The position numbers and the translations under genes are program-made. Of a stretch of DNA of 64,000 bases, positions 50,749-60,807 are shown one piece after another. Source of the DNA: an uncultured Paraprevotella sp. (GTDB lineage: Bacteria; Bacteroidota; Bacteroidia; Bacteroidales; Bacteroidaceae); contig CALUFQ010000004.1 in the NCBI GenBank assembly GCA_944319925.1, positions 17,873 to 81,872 of the forward strand. Reading direction: 5' to 3'. The notes below the pieces were generated by a model. That model saw only the letters and a list, made by a program, of their open reading frames with translations, did no database searches and was not told where the DNA came from. The stretch's first letter is position 1; each line of letters opens with the position of its first letter.

Positions 50749-53700
50749 TTCTTATCTTTTTCTTTGTTAAATGCACTCTTTTCCAGCATGTTCCTTTCGT
50801 GCTCGGCGCGGATCTGCGGATCCATCTCCTCGTGCATGGCCGGACGAATCTTCTCTTGCAGGTACTGGAGGATGATGAAGAACACCGGCGTGATGAAGAG
50901 CAGGGCGAGCGTTCCAATGGTGATACCACCTACGACACCCGTACCCAACGAACTGTTACCGTTGGCACCGGCACCCGTGGCGAACATCAGCGGGAGCATA
51001 CCGAAAATCATCGTCAACACCGTCATCATGATAGGACGGAAACGGGCTTGTGCGGCCGTGTAAGCGGCTTCCACGATGCCCATGCCGCGGCGGCGGCGTT
51101 CCGAGGCGAACTCGGTAATCAGGATGGCCGTCTTGGCCAGCAAACCAATCAACATGATCACACCCGTCTGCAGGTAGATGTTGTTCTCCAATCCGAATAT
51201 CTTGGCGAAAAGGAACGAACCCATCAATCCGCAGGGTACGGAAAGGATGACGGCCCAAGGCACAAGGAAGCTTTCGTACAAGCAGGACAGAATCAAGTAG
51301 ATCAGCACGACGCAGAGCACGTAGATGAACACCGTGTCGTTGGAACCTGCCGTCTCGCGTTCCTCACGCGAGATGCTGCCGTATTCGTAGCTGTAGCGGC
51401 TGGGCATCGTCTGTTCGAACACTTCTTCGATGGCCTGCATGGTCTGGCCGGATGAATAACCCGGCGCCGGGTTCACGTTGCAGTTGATGGCATCGAACAA
51501 GTTGAAGCGGTTGGTGACCTCTGGCCCCATGCCTTTCTTCACCGTCAGGAACTGGCTGATGGGTGCCATCTTGCCGTTGACGCGGACAAAGATGTTGTTC
51601 AGGGCTTCTTCGTCCAAACGGTACTGCGGGTCGGCCTGGATCATCACGCGGTAAACTTTCGAGAACAGGTTGAAGTTCGAGGCATAGATACCACCGCAGT
51701 AACCGCCCAACACGGTCAACACTTCAGACGGGGAGATGCCCGCGCGCTTACACTTGGCTGCATCCACGTCAATCTGATATTGCGGGAAGCTCGGGTTGAA
51801 GGTGGTGATGGCCATGGCCACTTCCGGGCGTTGGTTCAGCGCGGCCAGGAACTTCTGCGCATTGGCGAAGAACATGTCCAAGTCGCCGCCCACGCGGTCT
51901 TGCAGGTGCAGGTCGATGCTGTTACCCATACCGTAACCCGGAATCATACCCGGCTGGAAGGTAAAGGCCTGCGCTTCTTTCACGCTCTGGAGCATGAAGT
52001 TCAGTTTGTTCTGTACGGAGTTCGCGTCTTGGCCCTCGCCTTTGCGCTCGCTCCAGTCCTTCAGACGGATGATGAACGAACCGTAGGACGTACCCTGTCC
52101 GGCGATGAAACCGTAACCGGAAATCTTGGAGTAGTGCTCGATTTCGGGAATCTGCTTGAGGATGCCCTCGATTTTCTTCATCGTCTTGTCCGTGGTGGCC
52201 AGGCTGCTGCCCGGTGCCATGCTCACGTTCATCATCATGGTGCCCTGGTCTTCCTGCGGCACAAGGCTCGTCTTGGTGGTCTTCATGAAGTAAACCAGCA
52301 GGACGCAGGAAACGACCACCGTGCCCCATGCCAACCAACGGTGGTTGATGAACGTCATCACACCTTTCTTATATTTGGCCAGCAGTGCGGTATAAGACGC
52401 ATTATAAGCGTTGCGCACGATGGTGTTGATGTTGTACTTGCCTTTGTTGCCGCTGGCCGGACGCATCCACATGGCGCACAAGGCCGGGCAGAGCGTCAGG
52501 GCGTTCAGACAGGAGATACCCACGGCCACGGCCATCGTGACGCCGAACTGCGTGTAGAAGATACCGGCGGTGCCGCCCATGAAGGTCACGGGGATGAACA
52601 CGGCCATGAACACGAACGTACAGGAGATAACGGCCATCGTCACGTCCGAAAGGGCATCTTTCGTGGCCAGGTAAGGCGACTTGTAGCCGGCATCGAACTT
52701 CGCCTGCACGGCCTCGACCACGATGATGGCGTCATCCACCACCGTACCGATGACCAGCACGAGCGAGAATAGCGTCAGGATGTTGATGCTGAACCCGGCT
52801 ATCTGCATGGCTGCGAACGTACCCACGAGGGACACGATGATGGAGATGGACGGGATGATCGTACTCTTGAAGTCCTGCAAGAAGAAGTACACCACGAGAA
52901 CCACCAAGATGATGGCGATGATCAAGGTTTTGACCACCTCATGGATGGAGGCGAACAAGAAGTCGTTGGAACTCATCATGGTCATGAATTCCGTGCCTTC
53001 CGGCAGGTCTTCGGACAAGTCGGCCAACAATTCTGAGATGCGGGCGTTTACTTCCGTGGCGTTGGAACCGGCCACCTGGAACACCATGAACGTACAGCTC
53101 GGATGGCCGTCCACGTTACTGTCGAATGCGTAGGACTGCGTTCCCAGTTCCACGCGGGCCACGTCTTTCACGCGCAACACGTTGCCGTCCTCTTGGGAAC
53201 GGAGCACGATGTTCTCAAATTGCGAGATGTCGGTCAGACGACCTTTGTACTTCATCGTGAACTGGAATGTGTTCGGCGAGTTTTCACCCAGCGAACCGGT
53301 CGGCGATTCCAAGTTCTGTTCGCCCAATGCATTGGAGATGTCAGATGGAACCAAACCGTATTGTGCCATCACGTCGGGCTTCAGCCAGATACGCAAGCTG
53401 TAGGTGTCACCCATGGCCATCACGTCGCCCACGCCTTCGACACGCTTGATTTGCGGCACGACGTTGATGTCAAGGTAGTTGGCCAGGAAAATCTTGTCGT
53501 AGCGGTCGTTCGGGCTATAAAGCGAACCGATCTGCAAGAAACTCGTCTGACGCTTGTTCGTGGTCACACCGATTCGCGTCACCTCGGCCGGCAACAAACC
53601 TTGTGCGCGGCTCACGCGGTTCTGCACGTTCACGGCCGCCATGTCGGGGTCGGTGCCTTGGGTGAAATATACCTGGATGCTGGCCGAACCAGAGTTGGTG

Positions 53701-53948
53701 GCAGTAGATTCCATGTAGGTCATGTTCTCCACACCGTTGATGTTTTCCTCCAACGGCTGCACCACGCTCTTCATCACGGCATCCGCGCTGGCACCCGTAT
53801 AGGTGGCCGACACGTGCACGGTCGGGGGGGCAATGTCAGGGTACTGCTCGACCGGCAGGGTGCCCAGTGAAATAAATCCTACGATAAGGATGAGGATGGA
53901 GATGGACAAGGCCATCACCGGGCGTTTGATAAATATGTTACCTTTCAT
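50745..53948 (-). CDS. RND multidrug efflux permease (HAE-1/AcrB family)
   Basis: A 1067-residue proton-driven inner-membrane pump with twelve helices and two large periplasmic loops. The N-terminus (FIKRPVMALSISILILIVG) and the two acidic residues of the proton relay in VLVIGTVVDDAIIVVEAVQA are diagnostic of the HAE-1 class. The fold is complete, including the second half (SCLYESFLVPWAVILSVPCG). It exports amphiphilic drugs, bile acids or similar compounds; the actual substrate is unknown. It lies 26 bases after the adaptor gene and overlaps the channel gene by 4 bases. Confidence 0.95.
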   Translation of the reverse strand: MKGNIFIKRPVMALSISILILIVGFISLGTLPVEQYPDIAPPTVHVSATYTGASADAVMKSVVQPLEENINGVENMTYMESTATNSGSASIQVYFTQGTDPDMAAVNVQNRVSRAQGLLPAEVTRIGVTTNKRQTSFLQIGSLYSPNDRYDKIFLANYLDINVVPQIKRVEGVGDVMAMGDTYSLRIWLKPDVMAQYGLVPSDISNALGEQNLESPTGSLGENSPNTFQFTMKYKGRLTDISQFENIVLRSQEDGNVLRVKDVARVELGTQSYAFDSNVDGHPSCTFMVFQVAGSNATEVNARISELLADLSEDLPEGTEFMTMMSSNDFLFASIHEVVKTLIIAIILVVLVVYFFLQDFKSTIIPSISIIVSLVGTFAAMQIAGFSINILTLFSLVLVIGTVVDDAIIVVEAVQAKFDAGYKSPYLATKDALSDVTMAVISCTFVFMAVFIPVTFMGGTAGIFYTQFGVTMAVAVGISCLNALTLCPALCAMWMRPASGNKGKYNINTIVRNAYNASYTALLAKYKKGVMTFINHRWLAWGTVVVSCVLLVYFMKTTKTSLVPQEDQGTMMMNVSMAPGSSLATTDKTMKKIEGILKQIPEIEHYSKISGYGFIAGQGTSYGSFIIRLKDWSERKGEGQDANSVQNKLNFMLQSVKEAQAFTFQPGMIPGYGMGNSIDLHLQDRVGGDLDMFFANAQKFLAALNQRPEVAMAITTFNPSFPQYQIDVDAAKCKRAGISPSEVLTVLGGYCGGIYASNFNLFSKVYRVMIQADPQYRLDEEALNNIFVRVNGKMAPISQFLTVKKGMGPEVTNRFNLFDAINCNVNPAPGYSSGQTMQAIEEVFEQTMPSRYSYEYGSISREERETAGSNDTVFIYVLCVVLIYLILSCLYESFLVPWAVILSVPCGLMGSFLFAKIFGLENNIYLQTGVIMLIGLLAKTAILITEFASERRRRGMGIVEAAYTAAQARFRPIMMTVLTMIFGMLPLMFATGAGANGNSSLGTGVVGGITIGTLALLFITPVFFIILQYLQEKIRPAMHEEMDPQIRAEHERNMLEKSAFNKEKDKK

Positions 53949-53974
53949 TGTTTCGTTCTAAATTGGTTGTCCTT

Positions 53975-55120
53975 TTATTTGCCTTGCTTTTCTGCGCCTT
54001 GTTGGGCGGCTGCGCTTGCGTTTGCGTTGATCGGCGTACCTTCACGGAGGAGGCCTGCGCCTTCGGCCACGATGACGTCACCCACGTTCAGCCCGTCCGT
54101 CACGATGTATTCCGTGCCGTTGTTTTGCGGAGCCACTTGGATGTTCACGCTCTGTGCCTTCCCGTCCACCACCTTGTAGGCCAATACCTTGTCTTGCAAT
54201 TCGAATGTGGCGGCCTGCGGGATGACAATCACGTTATTATAATATACGGGCATGACGACGTTGCCGTTGGAACCCGTGTGCAACAGGTGCGAGGTGTTGG
54301 GGAAGGCGGCGCGGAGCTGCGAGGAACCGGTGTTGGTATCCAATACGCCGCTGATGGATTCCACTACGCCGGAATCGGGAAGCATGGTGCCATCGTTCAG
54401 CATCAGCTGCACTTTCGGCATCTTTTTGATGGCTTCTTCCAGCGAACCGTATTGGCGGACAAGGCTTAGCACGTCATTCTCGGGCATGGAGAAATAGACA
54501 TACATTTCGCTGTTGTCTGATACGGTGGTCAATGGTTCCGGAATGGCACTGCTCACCAATGCTCCCTGGCGGTAAGGCAGTTCGCCGACCACGCCGTTCG
54601 ACGGGCTTTTCACTACCGTATAGGAAAGGTTGTTGGCAGCGTTCACCACTTGGGCTTCCATCTGTGCCACGGCGGCTTTCGCGCTCATCAGGTTGTTCTT
54701 GGCGGTCTGCAGGTCGAAGTCCGAAACCACTTTCTGGTCGAACAGGCGTTGCGTACTTTTATATTGCAGGTCGGCCGTGGCTTCGGCAGCTTTGGCAGCT
54801 TCCAAGTTGGCCTTGGCCGTGTTCAGTGCGGCCTGGTAGGGCACTTGGTCGATGATGAACAGCGTTTGTCCTTTCGTCACCCGGTCGCCTTCTTTGACAC
54901 ACAGTTTCTGGAGTGTGCCGCTCACTTGCGGATAAATGTCCACGTCCTGGCGGCCTTTGATGCTCGCACTGTAGCGGGATTGGAGTTCTCTGGATTCGGT
55001 TTGTACGGTCATGGTCTTGTACGACCCCGTGCTCATTGCTTGTTGCTGTTTGTTGCAACCAGTCAAGGCAACCATACAGCAGAAAGCTGTCGTTGCCACA
55101 GTCTTAATACCTTTATTCAT
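53975..55120 (-). CDS. RND efflux periplasmic adaptor lipoprotein
   Basis: A 381-residue membrane-fusion protein. The lipobox is MVALTGC (Cys22). The barrel-sandwich halves (SGTLQKLCVKEGDRVTKGQT and SPSNGVVGELPYRQGALVS) flank a helical hairpin (about 95-150: ANLEAAKAAEATADLQYKST), followed by beta-barrel and membrane-proximal domains, the AcrA/MexA arrangement. First gene of the three-gene pump operon. A TAATTTCG box about 45 bases upstream on the minus strand may be its -7 element, with the AraC-type operator farther upstream. Confidence 0.94.
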   Translation of the reverse strand: MNKGIKTVATTAFCCMVALTGCNKQQQAMSTGSYKTMTVQTESRELQSRYSASIKGRQDVDIYPQVSGTLQKLCVKEGDRVTKGQTLFIIDQVPYQAALNTAKANLEAAKAAEATADLQYKSTQRLFDQKVVSDFDLQTAKNNLMSAKAAVAQMEAQVVNAANNLSYTVVKSPSNGVVGELPYRQGALVSSAIPEPLTTVSDNSEMYVYFSMPENDVLSLVRQYGSLEEAIKKMPKVQLMLNDGTMLPDSGVVESISGVLDTNTGSSQLRAAFPNTSHLLHTGSNGNVVMPVYYNNVIVIPQAATFELQDKVLAYKVVDGKAQSVNIQVAPQNNGTEYIVTDGLNVGDVIVAEGAGLLREGTPINANASAAAQQGAEKQGK

Positions 55121-55212
55121 AACTACTCAATAAAAAATATATTCTCAAAATCCGGTGCGAAATTACACAAATGGAATGAGTTTGCAGGTGTTAAAAGCAC
55201 CTTTGTTTTGTT

Positions 55213-55260
55213 CATTTTGGGAACATAGCTTGCATTTTAGGAATATTCTACTTAAATTTG
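55213..55260 (+). promoter_or_regulatory. AraC-type direct-repeat operator and araC -7 box
   Basis: CATTTTGGGAACAT (55213-55226) recurs as CATTTTAGGAATAT (55233-55246), exactly 20 bases apart and matching at 12 of 14 positions, the geometry of AraC-family binding sites. TAAATTTG (55253-55260) is the -7 box for the regulator gene starting at 55289. The repeats lie between the divergent pump operon and its regulator. Confidence 0.65.
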
Positions 55261-55288
55261 GTTTCTGTTAACAAAAGATTTCTTTCGC

Positions 55289-56128
55289 ATGGACGAAAAG
55301 TTAAGTTCGTTGCTCATTCAGGAGTGTTTTTATTTGCGGACATCTTTGGACTGGTTGGCCGAAATGGAGGTCAGGCAGGATAAATGCCTGGTGATGGCCG
55401 GGGAGAAGGGAAGGGGCACTTTGCTTGTGGGGGAGGAAGAATATGTGGTGGACAAGGGGGTCGTGTTGTTCCTGCGTCCGGAATTGCCGGTAAGGAAACT
55501 TCGCGCTTCGGAGGATTTCGCCGTTTCCTTGATTGCTTTTCCCCCATTTATGATGCGGGAGTGCGGGCAGCGGCTGGAGCCTCGTTTCATGTTGTTGCTT
55601 TTCACGAAAGTGGTGTGGACGGTGGACGCGAGGAAAAGGAAGTTGTTCCATAATTTCTGCGAACTGTTTCGTTTCGCCACGGCGGGTTACGGCAGTGGCT
55701 ATACCCGCGAATTGGCCACGAGCCTGGTGTGTAGCCTGATTTACGGTTTCTATGAACTGGTTGATGCGGCGCAGTTCGGCGAAGTGCCGGTGGAGTCGTC
55801 GCGGGCGCGGGAACTGTTCCGCAGGTTCATGGAATTGCTCCACGAGCATCTCATGCGCGAGCACGAGGTGCAGTTTTATGCCGGGGAACTTTGTATCTCG
55901 GCCAAGTACCTCACACAGATTACGAAAGGAATCTTGGGGCATACGCCAAAGCAAATCATTGACGAAACGCTTTTGCAGGAAGCCATGAGGTTGTTGGACA
56001 GGAACGATTCAAGCATACAGGAAATCAGCGTCAGCCTCGGTTTTCCCGACCAGTCTTATTTCGGGCGTTTTTTCAAGCGTTTGAAGCAAATGTCTCCTCA
56101 GCAATACCGCTTGCGGTCAAAACGTTGA
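55289..56128 (+). CDS. AraC-family regulator, divergent from the RND pump
   Basis: A 279-residue regulator with a C-terminal AraC/XylS domain (about 185-277): first helix-turn-helix LCISAKYLTQITKGILGHTP, second IQEISVSLGFPDQSYFGRFF, then KRLKQMSPQQYR. The N-terminal 170 residues look like a cupin-type sensing domain (LLVGEEEYVVDKGVVLFLRP). Divergent placement next to the RND operon with shared direct repeats points to control of the pump and of itself; whether as activator or repressor is not visible. Confidence 0.9.
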   Translation: MDEKLSSLLIQECFYLRTSLDWLAEMEVRQDKCLVMAGEKGRGTLLVGEEEYVVDKGVVLFLRPELPVRKLRASEDFAVSLIAFPPFMMRECGQRLEPRFMLLLFTKVVWTVDARKRKLFHNFCELFRFATAGYGSGYTRELATSLVCSLIYGFYELVDAAQFGEVPVESSRARELFRRFMELLHEHLMREHEVQFYAGELCISAKYLTQITKGILGHTPKQIIDETLLQEAMRLLDRNDSSIQEISVSLGFPDQSYFGRFFKRLKQMSPQQYRLRSKR

Positions 56129-56254
56129 GAAGTTTGCAAGACGGTTTTGGCGAAGCTGTTCCCAATTTTGTGAATCTCAAACAGGCGAAAATGCATCGCT
56201 TTCCATCGCTTATCCGTCCGGAGGAGTTTTAGTGGCGTGAAGCAATGCGTTTGG

Positions 56255-56306
56255 CCACAAACGAATATTTGTCAGTTGTTACCCCCCCAGGTTTAAAAAC
56301 TGTGCC
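56255..56306 (+). repeat. dispersed short repeat (ACAAACG family), copy 3
   Basis: CCACAAACGAATATTTGTCA and what follows match 49201-49254 and 11087-11140 but end less well conserved (AAAACTGTGCCC for GGAACAGTTCC). The preceding GGAGGAGTTTT segment also resembles the flank of the other copies. Confidence 0.6.
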
Positions 56307-56378
56307 CTCGTCCGCCTGCGAGACGGGACAGTTTTGTCATTCCGCATGGCGAACAAAACGGCCATTATGGCTGCCGTT

Positions 56379-56426
56379 GACTCCCAAAAGCCCCTGCGGA
56401 CATGTCCGCAGGGGCTTTTGGGAGTC
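56379..56426. terminator. 48-bp perfect palindrome between araC and rho
   Basis: A 24-bp arm beginning GACTCCCAAAAGCCCCTGCG followed at once by its exact complement (ending GCTTTTGGGAGTC), with no spacer. It begins 20 bases past the rho stop on the minus strand. It probably ends rho transcription and blocks read-through from the araC side. Confidence 0.75.
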
Positions 56427-56445
56427 ATGCAAAATGTTTTTTGGC

Positions 56446-58437
56446 TCAAGAGTTCATGCTCATCAGGAACTCTTCGTTGTTCTTGGTCGGTTCGATGCGG
56501 TTTCTCAAATCCGTCATGGCTTCCACCGGATTCATGTCGGCCAGGAATTTGCGCAACACCCACATGCGGTCTTGTGTCTGCTTGTCGTGTAGCAGGTCGT
56601 CGCGTCGTGTGCTGGAAGCCATGATGTTGACGGCCGGGAATATGCGCTTGTTGCTCAGTGTGCGGTCGAGTTGGAGTTCCATGTTGCCCGTGCCCTTGAA
56701 TTCCTCGAAGATGACTTCGTCCATCTTACTGCCCGTGTCGATGAGCGCGGTGGCGATGATGGTGAGCGAGCCGCCGTTTTCGATGTTGCGCGCGGCACCG
56801 AAGAAGCGTTTGGGCTTGTGGAGCGCGTTGGCGTCCACGCCGCCCGACAGCACTTTCCCGCTGGCCGGCGACACGGTGTTGTAGGCACGTGCCAGTCGCG
56901 TGATGGAGTCGAGGAAGATGACCACGTCGTGTCCGCATTCCACCATCCGTTTGGCTTTTTCGAGCACGATGCCTGCGATTTTCACATGCCGTTCGGCTGG
57001 TTCGTCAAACGTGGAGGCGATTACTTCGGCGTTCACTGTGCGGGCCATGTCGGTCACTTCTTCCGGACGTTCGTCGATGAGCAGCATGATGAGGTAGGCC
57101 TCCGGGTGGTTGGCGGCGATGGCGTTGGCGATGTCCTTCATCAGGATGGTCTTACCCGTCTTGGGCTGTGCCACGAGAAGGGCGCGCTGGCCTTTTCCGA
57201 TGGGGGCGAAGAGATCCACGATGCGGGTGGACAGGCTGTCGTTGATGCCGTTGCAGAGTTTGAATTTTTCATTGGGGAAAAGCGGGGTCAAGTGTTCGAA
57301 CGGGACGCGGTCGCGCACATCGCTGGGAAGGCATCCGTTGATTTTCGTCACGCGGATAAGCGGGAAATATTTTTCACCCATTTTGGGCGGGCGCACGGGA
57401 CCTTCCACCACGTCGCCTGTTTTGAGGCCGAACAATTTGATTTGTGAGGCACTTACGTAGATGTCATCAGGCGACGACAGGTAATTGTAGTCGCTGGAGC
57501 GTAGGAATCCGTATCCGTCGGGCATGATTTCCAACACGCCTTCTCCCGTCAGGATGTCACCGAAGTCGTAATTGGCTTCCGGCTCGTTTTTCAGTGTATC
57601 TTCTCTTTCGAAATGGCGTTCTGTCCCAAAAACAGGTGGCTCGTTGTATCCGTTGGCCGTGATGTCCGGCTGCGGGTTGGAGTAGGTCATGTAGTCGTCG
57701 GCGGCCGATTCGGCGGGGAGCACGGGGAGATCCGTGAGGATGACAAAATCGTTGCCGTCGTTGGCGAAGAATTTTTCTTCTTCTGTTTTCGTGGTTTTAT
57801 CGTTGTCGGGCTTTGCGTCAGGTTCAGTTTCAGATTCCTGAATGGCTTCTTCGGGTTGTTGCTGTGTGTCTTGCAGGATGTCCAGTGGCACATCGGTGAA
57901 GTCCAGCTCTTGTTGCTGTTGTGGTTCTTCGGCTTGTTCTGCTTGGGCATTTTGTCCGGCTGGCATTTCTTCGCCAGTCGTTTCTGTCACGTTCTCGGCT
58001 TCGGCCGCTTTTTCGGCTTTGGGTTTCCGTCCTCTTTTCTTGGGGAGTTTTGCCGTAACTTGTTCTTCTTGGCTTTCGGCGGCGGGGACGGATTCGGTCA
58101 TGGAGTCTTCGGCAGTAGCGGTTTCACTGTCTGCCTGGGCTTCGCTCGTGTTCTTTTTTTTCAGGTCAAAGTTTTCCCCATTGCCTTGCGAGGCGCTATA
58201 GACGCGGTCTGGCTCTTTTTTTGCAATCCGCGTCCGTTTGCGCGGTGTTTTTGTCGTGGTGGCCTTTTGTGAGGCAGAAAGGATGGATTCCTCGTCAATG
58301 ATTTGGTAAATCAGTCCCATTTTGTCGTCTTCGGGTGCGGAGATGCCCAATTCTTTTGCGATGCCTGCCAGTTCTTCCTGCGACATGGCTTCTAATTCAC
58401 TTTTTTTATGCATAGATGTGTTGTATTGTTGTGCCAT
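56446..58437 (-). CDS. rho: transcription termination factor Rho with long N-terminal extension
   Basis: A 663-residue hexameric RNA helicase. After a short Rho_N helical part ([15 protein letters not shown]), about 230 residues (roughly 60-290) are acidic and rich in Glu, Gln, Thr and Pro with a basic KKRGRKPK patch. Then come the RNA-binding cold-shock-like domain ([20 protein letters not shown]), Walker A QPKTGKT, Walker [12 protein letters not shown] and the R/Q-loop region [20 protein letters not shown]. The core matches all bacterial Rho. Start at 58437 (MAQQYN); an ATG at 58413 (MHKKSE) is nearly as good. The disordered insert is typical of Bacteroidota Rho, its role is not settled. 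Confidence 0.95.
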   Translation of the reverse strand: MAQQYNTSMHKKSELEAMSQEELAGIAKELGISAPEDDKMGLIYQIIDEESILSASQKATTTKTPRKRTRIAKKEPDRVYSASQGNGENFDLKKKNTSEAQADSETATAEDSMTESVPAAESQEEQVTAKLPKKRGRKPKAEKAAEAENVTETTGEEMPAGQNAQAEQAEEPQQQQELDFTDVPLDILQDTQQQPEEAIQESETEPDAKPDNDKTTKTEEEKFFANDGNDFVILTDLPVLPAESAADDYMTYSNPQPDITANGYNEPPVFGTERHFEREDTLKNEPEANYDFGDILTGEGVLEIMPDGYGFLRSSDYNYLSSPDDIYVSASQIKLFGLKTGDVVEGPVRPPKMGEKYFPLIRVTKINGCLPSDVRDRVPFEHLTPLFPNEKFKLCNGINDSLSTRIVDLFAPIGKGQRALLVAQPKTGKTILMKDIANAIAANHPEAYLIMLLIDERPEEVTDMARTVNAEVIASTFDEPAERHVKIAGIVLEKAKRMVECGHDVVIFLDSITRLARAYNTVSPASGKVLSGGVDANALHKPKRFFGAARNIENGGSLTIIATALIDTGSKMDEVIFEEFKGTGNMELQLDRTLSNKRIFPAVNIMASSTRRDDLLHDKQTQDRMWVLRKFLADMNPVEAMTDLRNRIEPTKNNEEFLMSMNS

Positions 58438-58550
58438 TATTGTACAGTATGGATTACTGTAGAATAAGGACTGTATTTCGTAATTTGGATTTGTTGTTCC
58501 GGTAAAGGTGGGAGAACCGCATGTCTTGGCTTCCCTTAGTTTTGACGGTG

Positions 58551-58558
58551 CAAAATTA
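58551..58558 (-). promoter_or_regulatory. -7 box of rho
   Basis: TAATTTTG on the minus strand, with TTTG 22 bases upstream. It gives a leader of about 105 bases before the ATG, long enough for autoregulation of rho by attenuation, though no hairpin stands out. Confidence 0.5.
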
Positions 58559-58690
58559 ACAAATAAATTTCGAATGGATGCAAACTTCACTCTTTTTTTT
58601 GCAGAAAATGAAAAAGTCGTCTCCTTTTGTGTTTCCTCTTGCCAATCTCGCAATTAATGGCTATATTCGCGCCAATTTGCATGATGAGAT

Positions 58691-60595
58691 ATGGCAGCAG
58701 TGAATCCTTATTTGCAGGTGGAGGGGTTGACCAAGCGCATTGGCGAGCGGGTGCTCTTCAGGCAGATTTCTTTTGGAATCGCCGAGGGGCAACATGTGGG
58801 GCTGATTGCCAAGAACGGTACGGGGAAATCCACCTTATTGAATATATTGAGCGGGAAAGAAGGTTACGACGAGGGGAGCATCGTTTATCGCCGCGACTTG
58901 AAAGTGGGCTATTTGGAACAGACACCTGTCTATCCGGCTGGCTTGACGGTCATTGAGGCGTGTTTCAGCCACGGCAATGCGGTGACGAACCTGATCCGAG
59001 AATATGAAACTTGTATGGCCACGCCGGGGAATCCGCGATTGGACGAGATTTTCGACCGCATGGAGCGTGAAAAGGCATGGAACTACGAAAGCCGTGCAAA
59101 GCAGATACTTTCGCAGTTGAAGATTGACGCTTTCGACCAACAAGTTTCCACTTTGTCCGGCGGGCAGCTCAAGAGGGTGGCTTTGGCCAACGTGCTGATA
59201 ACCGAGCCGGACTTGCTGATTTTGGACGAACCGACCAACCATTTGGATTTGGAAATGATTGAATGGTTGGAGGAGTACCTGAAACGTTCCAAGCTGAGCC
59301 TGTTGATGGTGACGCACGACCGTTATTTCCTGGACCGTGTGTGTTCCGTCATTTTGGAGCTGGATGACGAAACGCTTTACACGTATAAGGGGAATTACAG
59401 TTACTACTTGCAGAAACGCCAAGAGCGCATCGATGTGGCAAACGCGGAAATCGCACGGGCCAACAACCTCTACCGCACGGAGCTGGACTGGATGCGCCGC
59501 ATGCCTTGTGCGCGGGGGCATAAGGCACGCTACCGCGAGGAGTCTTTCTACGAGCTGGAGAAGGTGGCCAAGCGTAAAGTTGTGGAACAGCAGGTGTCGC
59601 TCGAAGTGAAGTCATCCTATATCGGCAGCAAGATTTTCGAGGCCGACTACATCTGCAAGAGCTATGGCCCGGACAAGGTGATTCTGAAAGATTTCTTCTA
59701 TACATTCTCGCGTTACGAAAAGATGGGCATCGTGGGGAACAACGGGACGGGGAAGTCCACCTTCATTAAAATCCTGTTGGGGCTGGAGAAGCCCGACAGC
59801 GGGAAGGTCGTGGTGGGCGAGACGGTGAGGTTCGGTTACTATTCCCAGGAAGGCATGGCCTTCAACGAACAGATGAAGGTCATCGACGTGGTGCGCGACA
59901 TCGCGGAATACATCGACCTGGGTGGCGGGCGGCATCTGTCGGCCATGCAGTTCTTGCAGCATTTTATGTTTTCGCCCAAAGATCAGCAGAACTATGTCTA
60001 TAAGCTGAGCGGCGGCGAGCGGCGCAGGCTCTATCTATGTACGGTGTTGATGCGGAATCCGAACTTCCTCGTGCTGGACGAGCCGACCAACGACCTCGAC
60101 ATCGTGACGCTCCAGGTGCTGGAAGAATACCTTAGGAATTTCAAGGGCTGTGTAATTGTAGTGAGCCACGACCGCTACTTCATGGACAAGGTGGTGGACC
60201 ACCTGCTGGTGTTCCAAGGGCAGGGCGACGTGCGCGACTTTCCGGGGAACTACACACAGTACCGCGAATGGAAGGAGGAGAAGCTCCGTTTCGAGCGTGA
60301 GCGGCAAAAAGCTCGCGAGGCGAAAGCCCCGGCTTCCGCGCCGGCTGCGACCCGGCCTCAGCGTGAGCACAGCGGCAAGCGGAAGCTGACCTTCAAGGAG
60401 AGGCGCGAGATGGAAGCCCTGGAGGCCGACATCGCCGCCTTGGAGGCCGAAAAGAAGGCCATCGAGGAAGCTCTGTGCAGCGGGACGCTCGGCGTGGACG
60501 AGCTGACGGAGAAGTCCAAACGCCTGCCCCGGCTCAACGACGAACTGGACGAGAAGTCCATGCGCTGGCTTGAGCTGAGCGAAATCGAGGGCTAA
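58691..60595 (+). CDS. ABC-F family ATPase (Uup-like)
   Basis: A 634-residue cytosolic protein with two ABC ATPase domains and no membrane part. Domain 1: GLIAKNGTGKST, LSGGQLKRVALA, LLILDEPTNHLD. Domain 2: GIVGNNGTGKST, LSGGERRRLYLC, FLVLDEPTNDLD. A linker of about 80 residues joins them, and a C-terminal coiled coil (about 560-634: RREMEALEADIAALEAEKKA) resembles the DNA/ribosome-binding tail of Uup. ABC-F proteins act on the ribosome or on replication intermediates. Divergent from rho. No sign that it is an antibiotic-resistance type. Confidence 0.93.
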   Translation: MAAVNPYLQVEGLTKRIGERVLFRQISFGIAEGQHVGLIAKNGTGKSTLLNILSGKEGYDEGSIVYRRDLKVGYLEQTPVYPAGLTVIEACFSHGNAVTNLIREYETCMATPGNPRLDEIFDRMEREKAWNYESRAKQILSQLKIDAFDQQVSTLSGGQLKRVALANVLITEPDLLILDEPTNHLDLEMIEWLEEYLKRSKLSLLMVTHDRYFLDRVCSVILELDDETLYTYKGNYSYYLQKRQERIDVANAEIARANNLYRTELDWMRRMPCARGHKARYREESFYELEKVAKRKVVEQQVSLEVKSSYIGSKIFEADYICKSYGPDKVILKDFFYTFSRYEKMGIVGNNGTGKSTFIKILLGLEKPDSGKVVVGETVRFGYYSQEGMAFNEQMKVIDVVRDIAEYIDLGGGRHLSAMQFLQHFMFSPKDQQNYVYKLSGGERRRLYLCTVLMRNPNFLVLDEPTNDLDIVTLQVLEEYLRNFKGCVIVVSHDRYFMDKVVDHLLVFQGQGDVRDFPGNYTQYREWKEEKLRFERERQKAREAKAPASAPAATRPQREHSGKRKLTFKERREMEALEADIAALEAEKKAIEEALCSGTLGVDELTEKSKRLPRLNDELDEKSMRWLELSEIEG

Positions 60596-60807
60596 GGCCT
60601 TCCTTGCGCCCCGTCCCTTGCCGGCGGCATGGCATTAAAAAAAGACACAAAAACTTGTCCCTTACGGGAACTTTGTTTACCTTTACGCCGTCCGAGCTTC
60701 GCGAGAGGAGCAGGGCGGACACACTTTGCGAGAAACGAAAGGGCGTTTAGCGAACTTATCCCCTATTGGAATTTGGACAATTCCTCGGTCATGGGATAAT
60801 GAGCATA

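Noticed and set aside
58691-60595. ABC-F protein as an antibiotic-resistance ribosomal protection factor
   Set aside because: Linker and C-terminal coiled coil are Uup-like, and it sits beside rho in a housekeeping setting.
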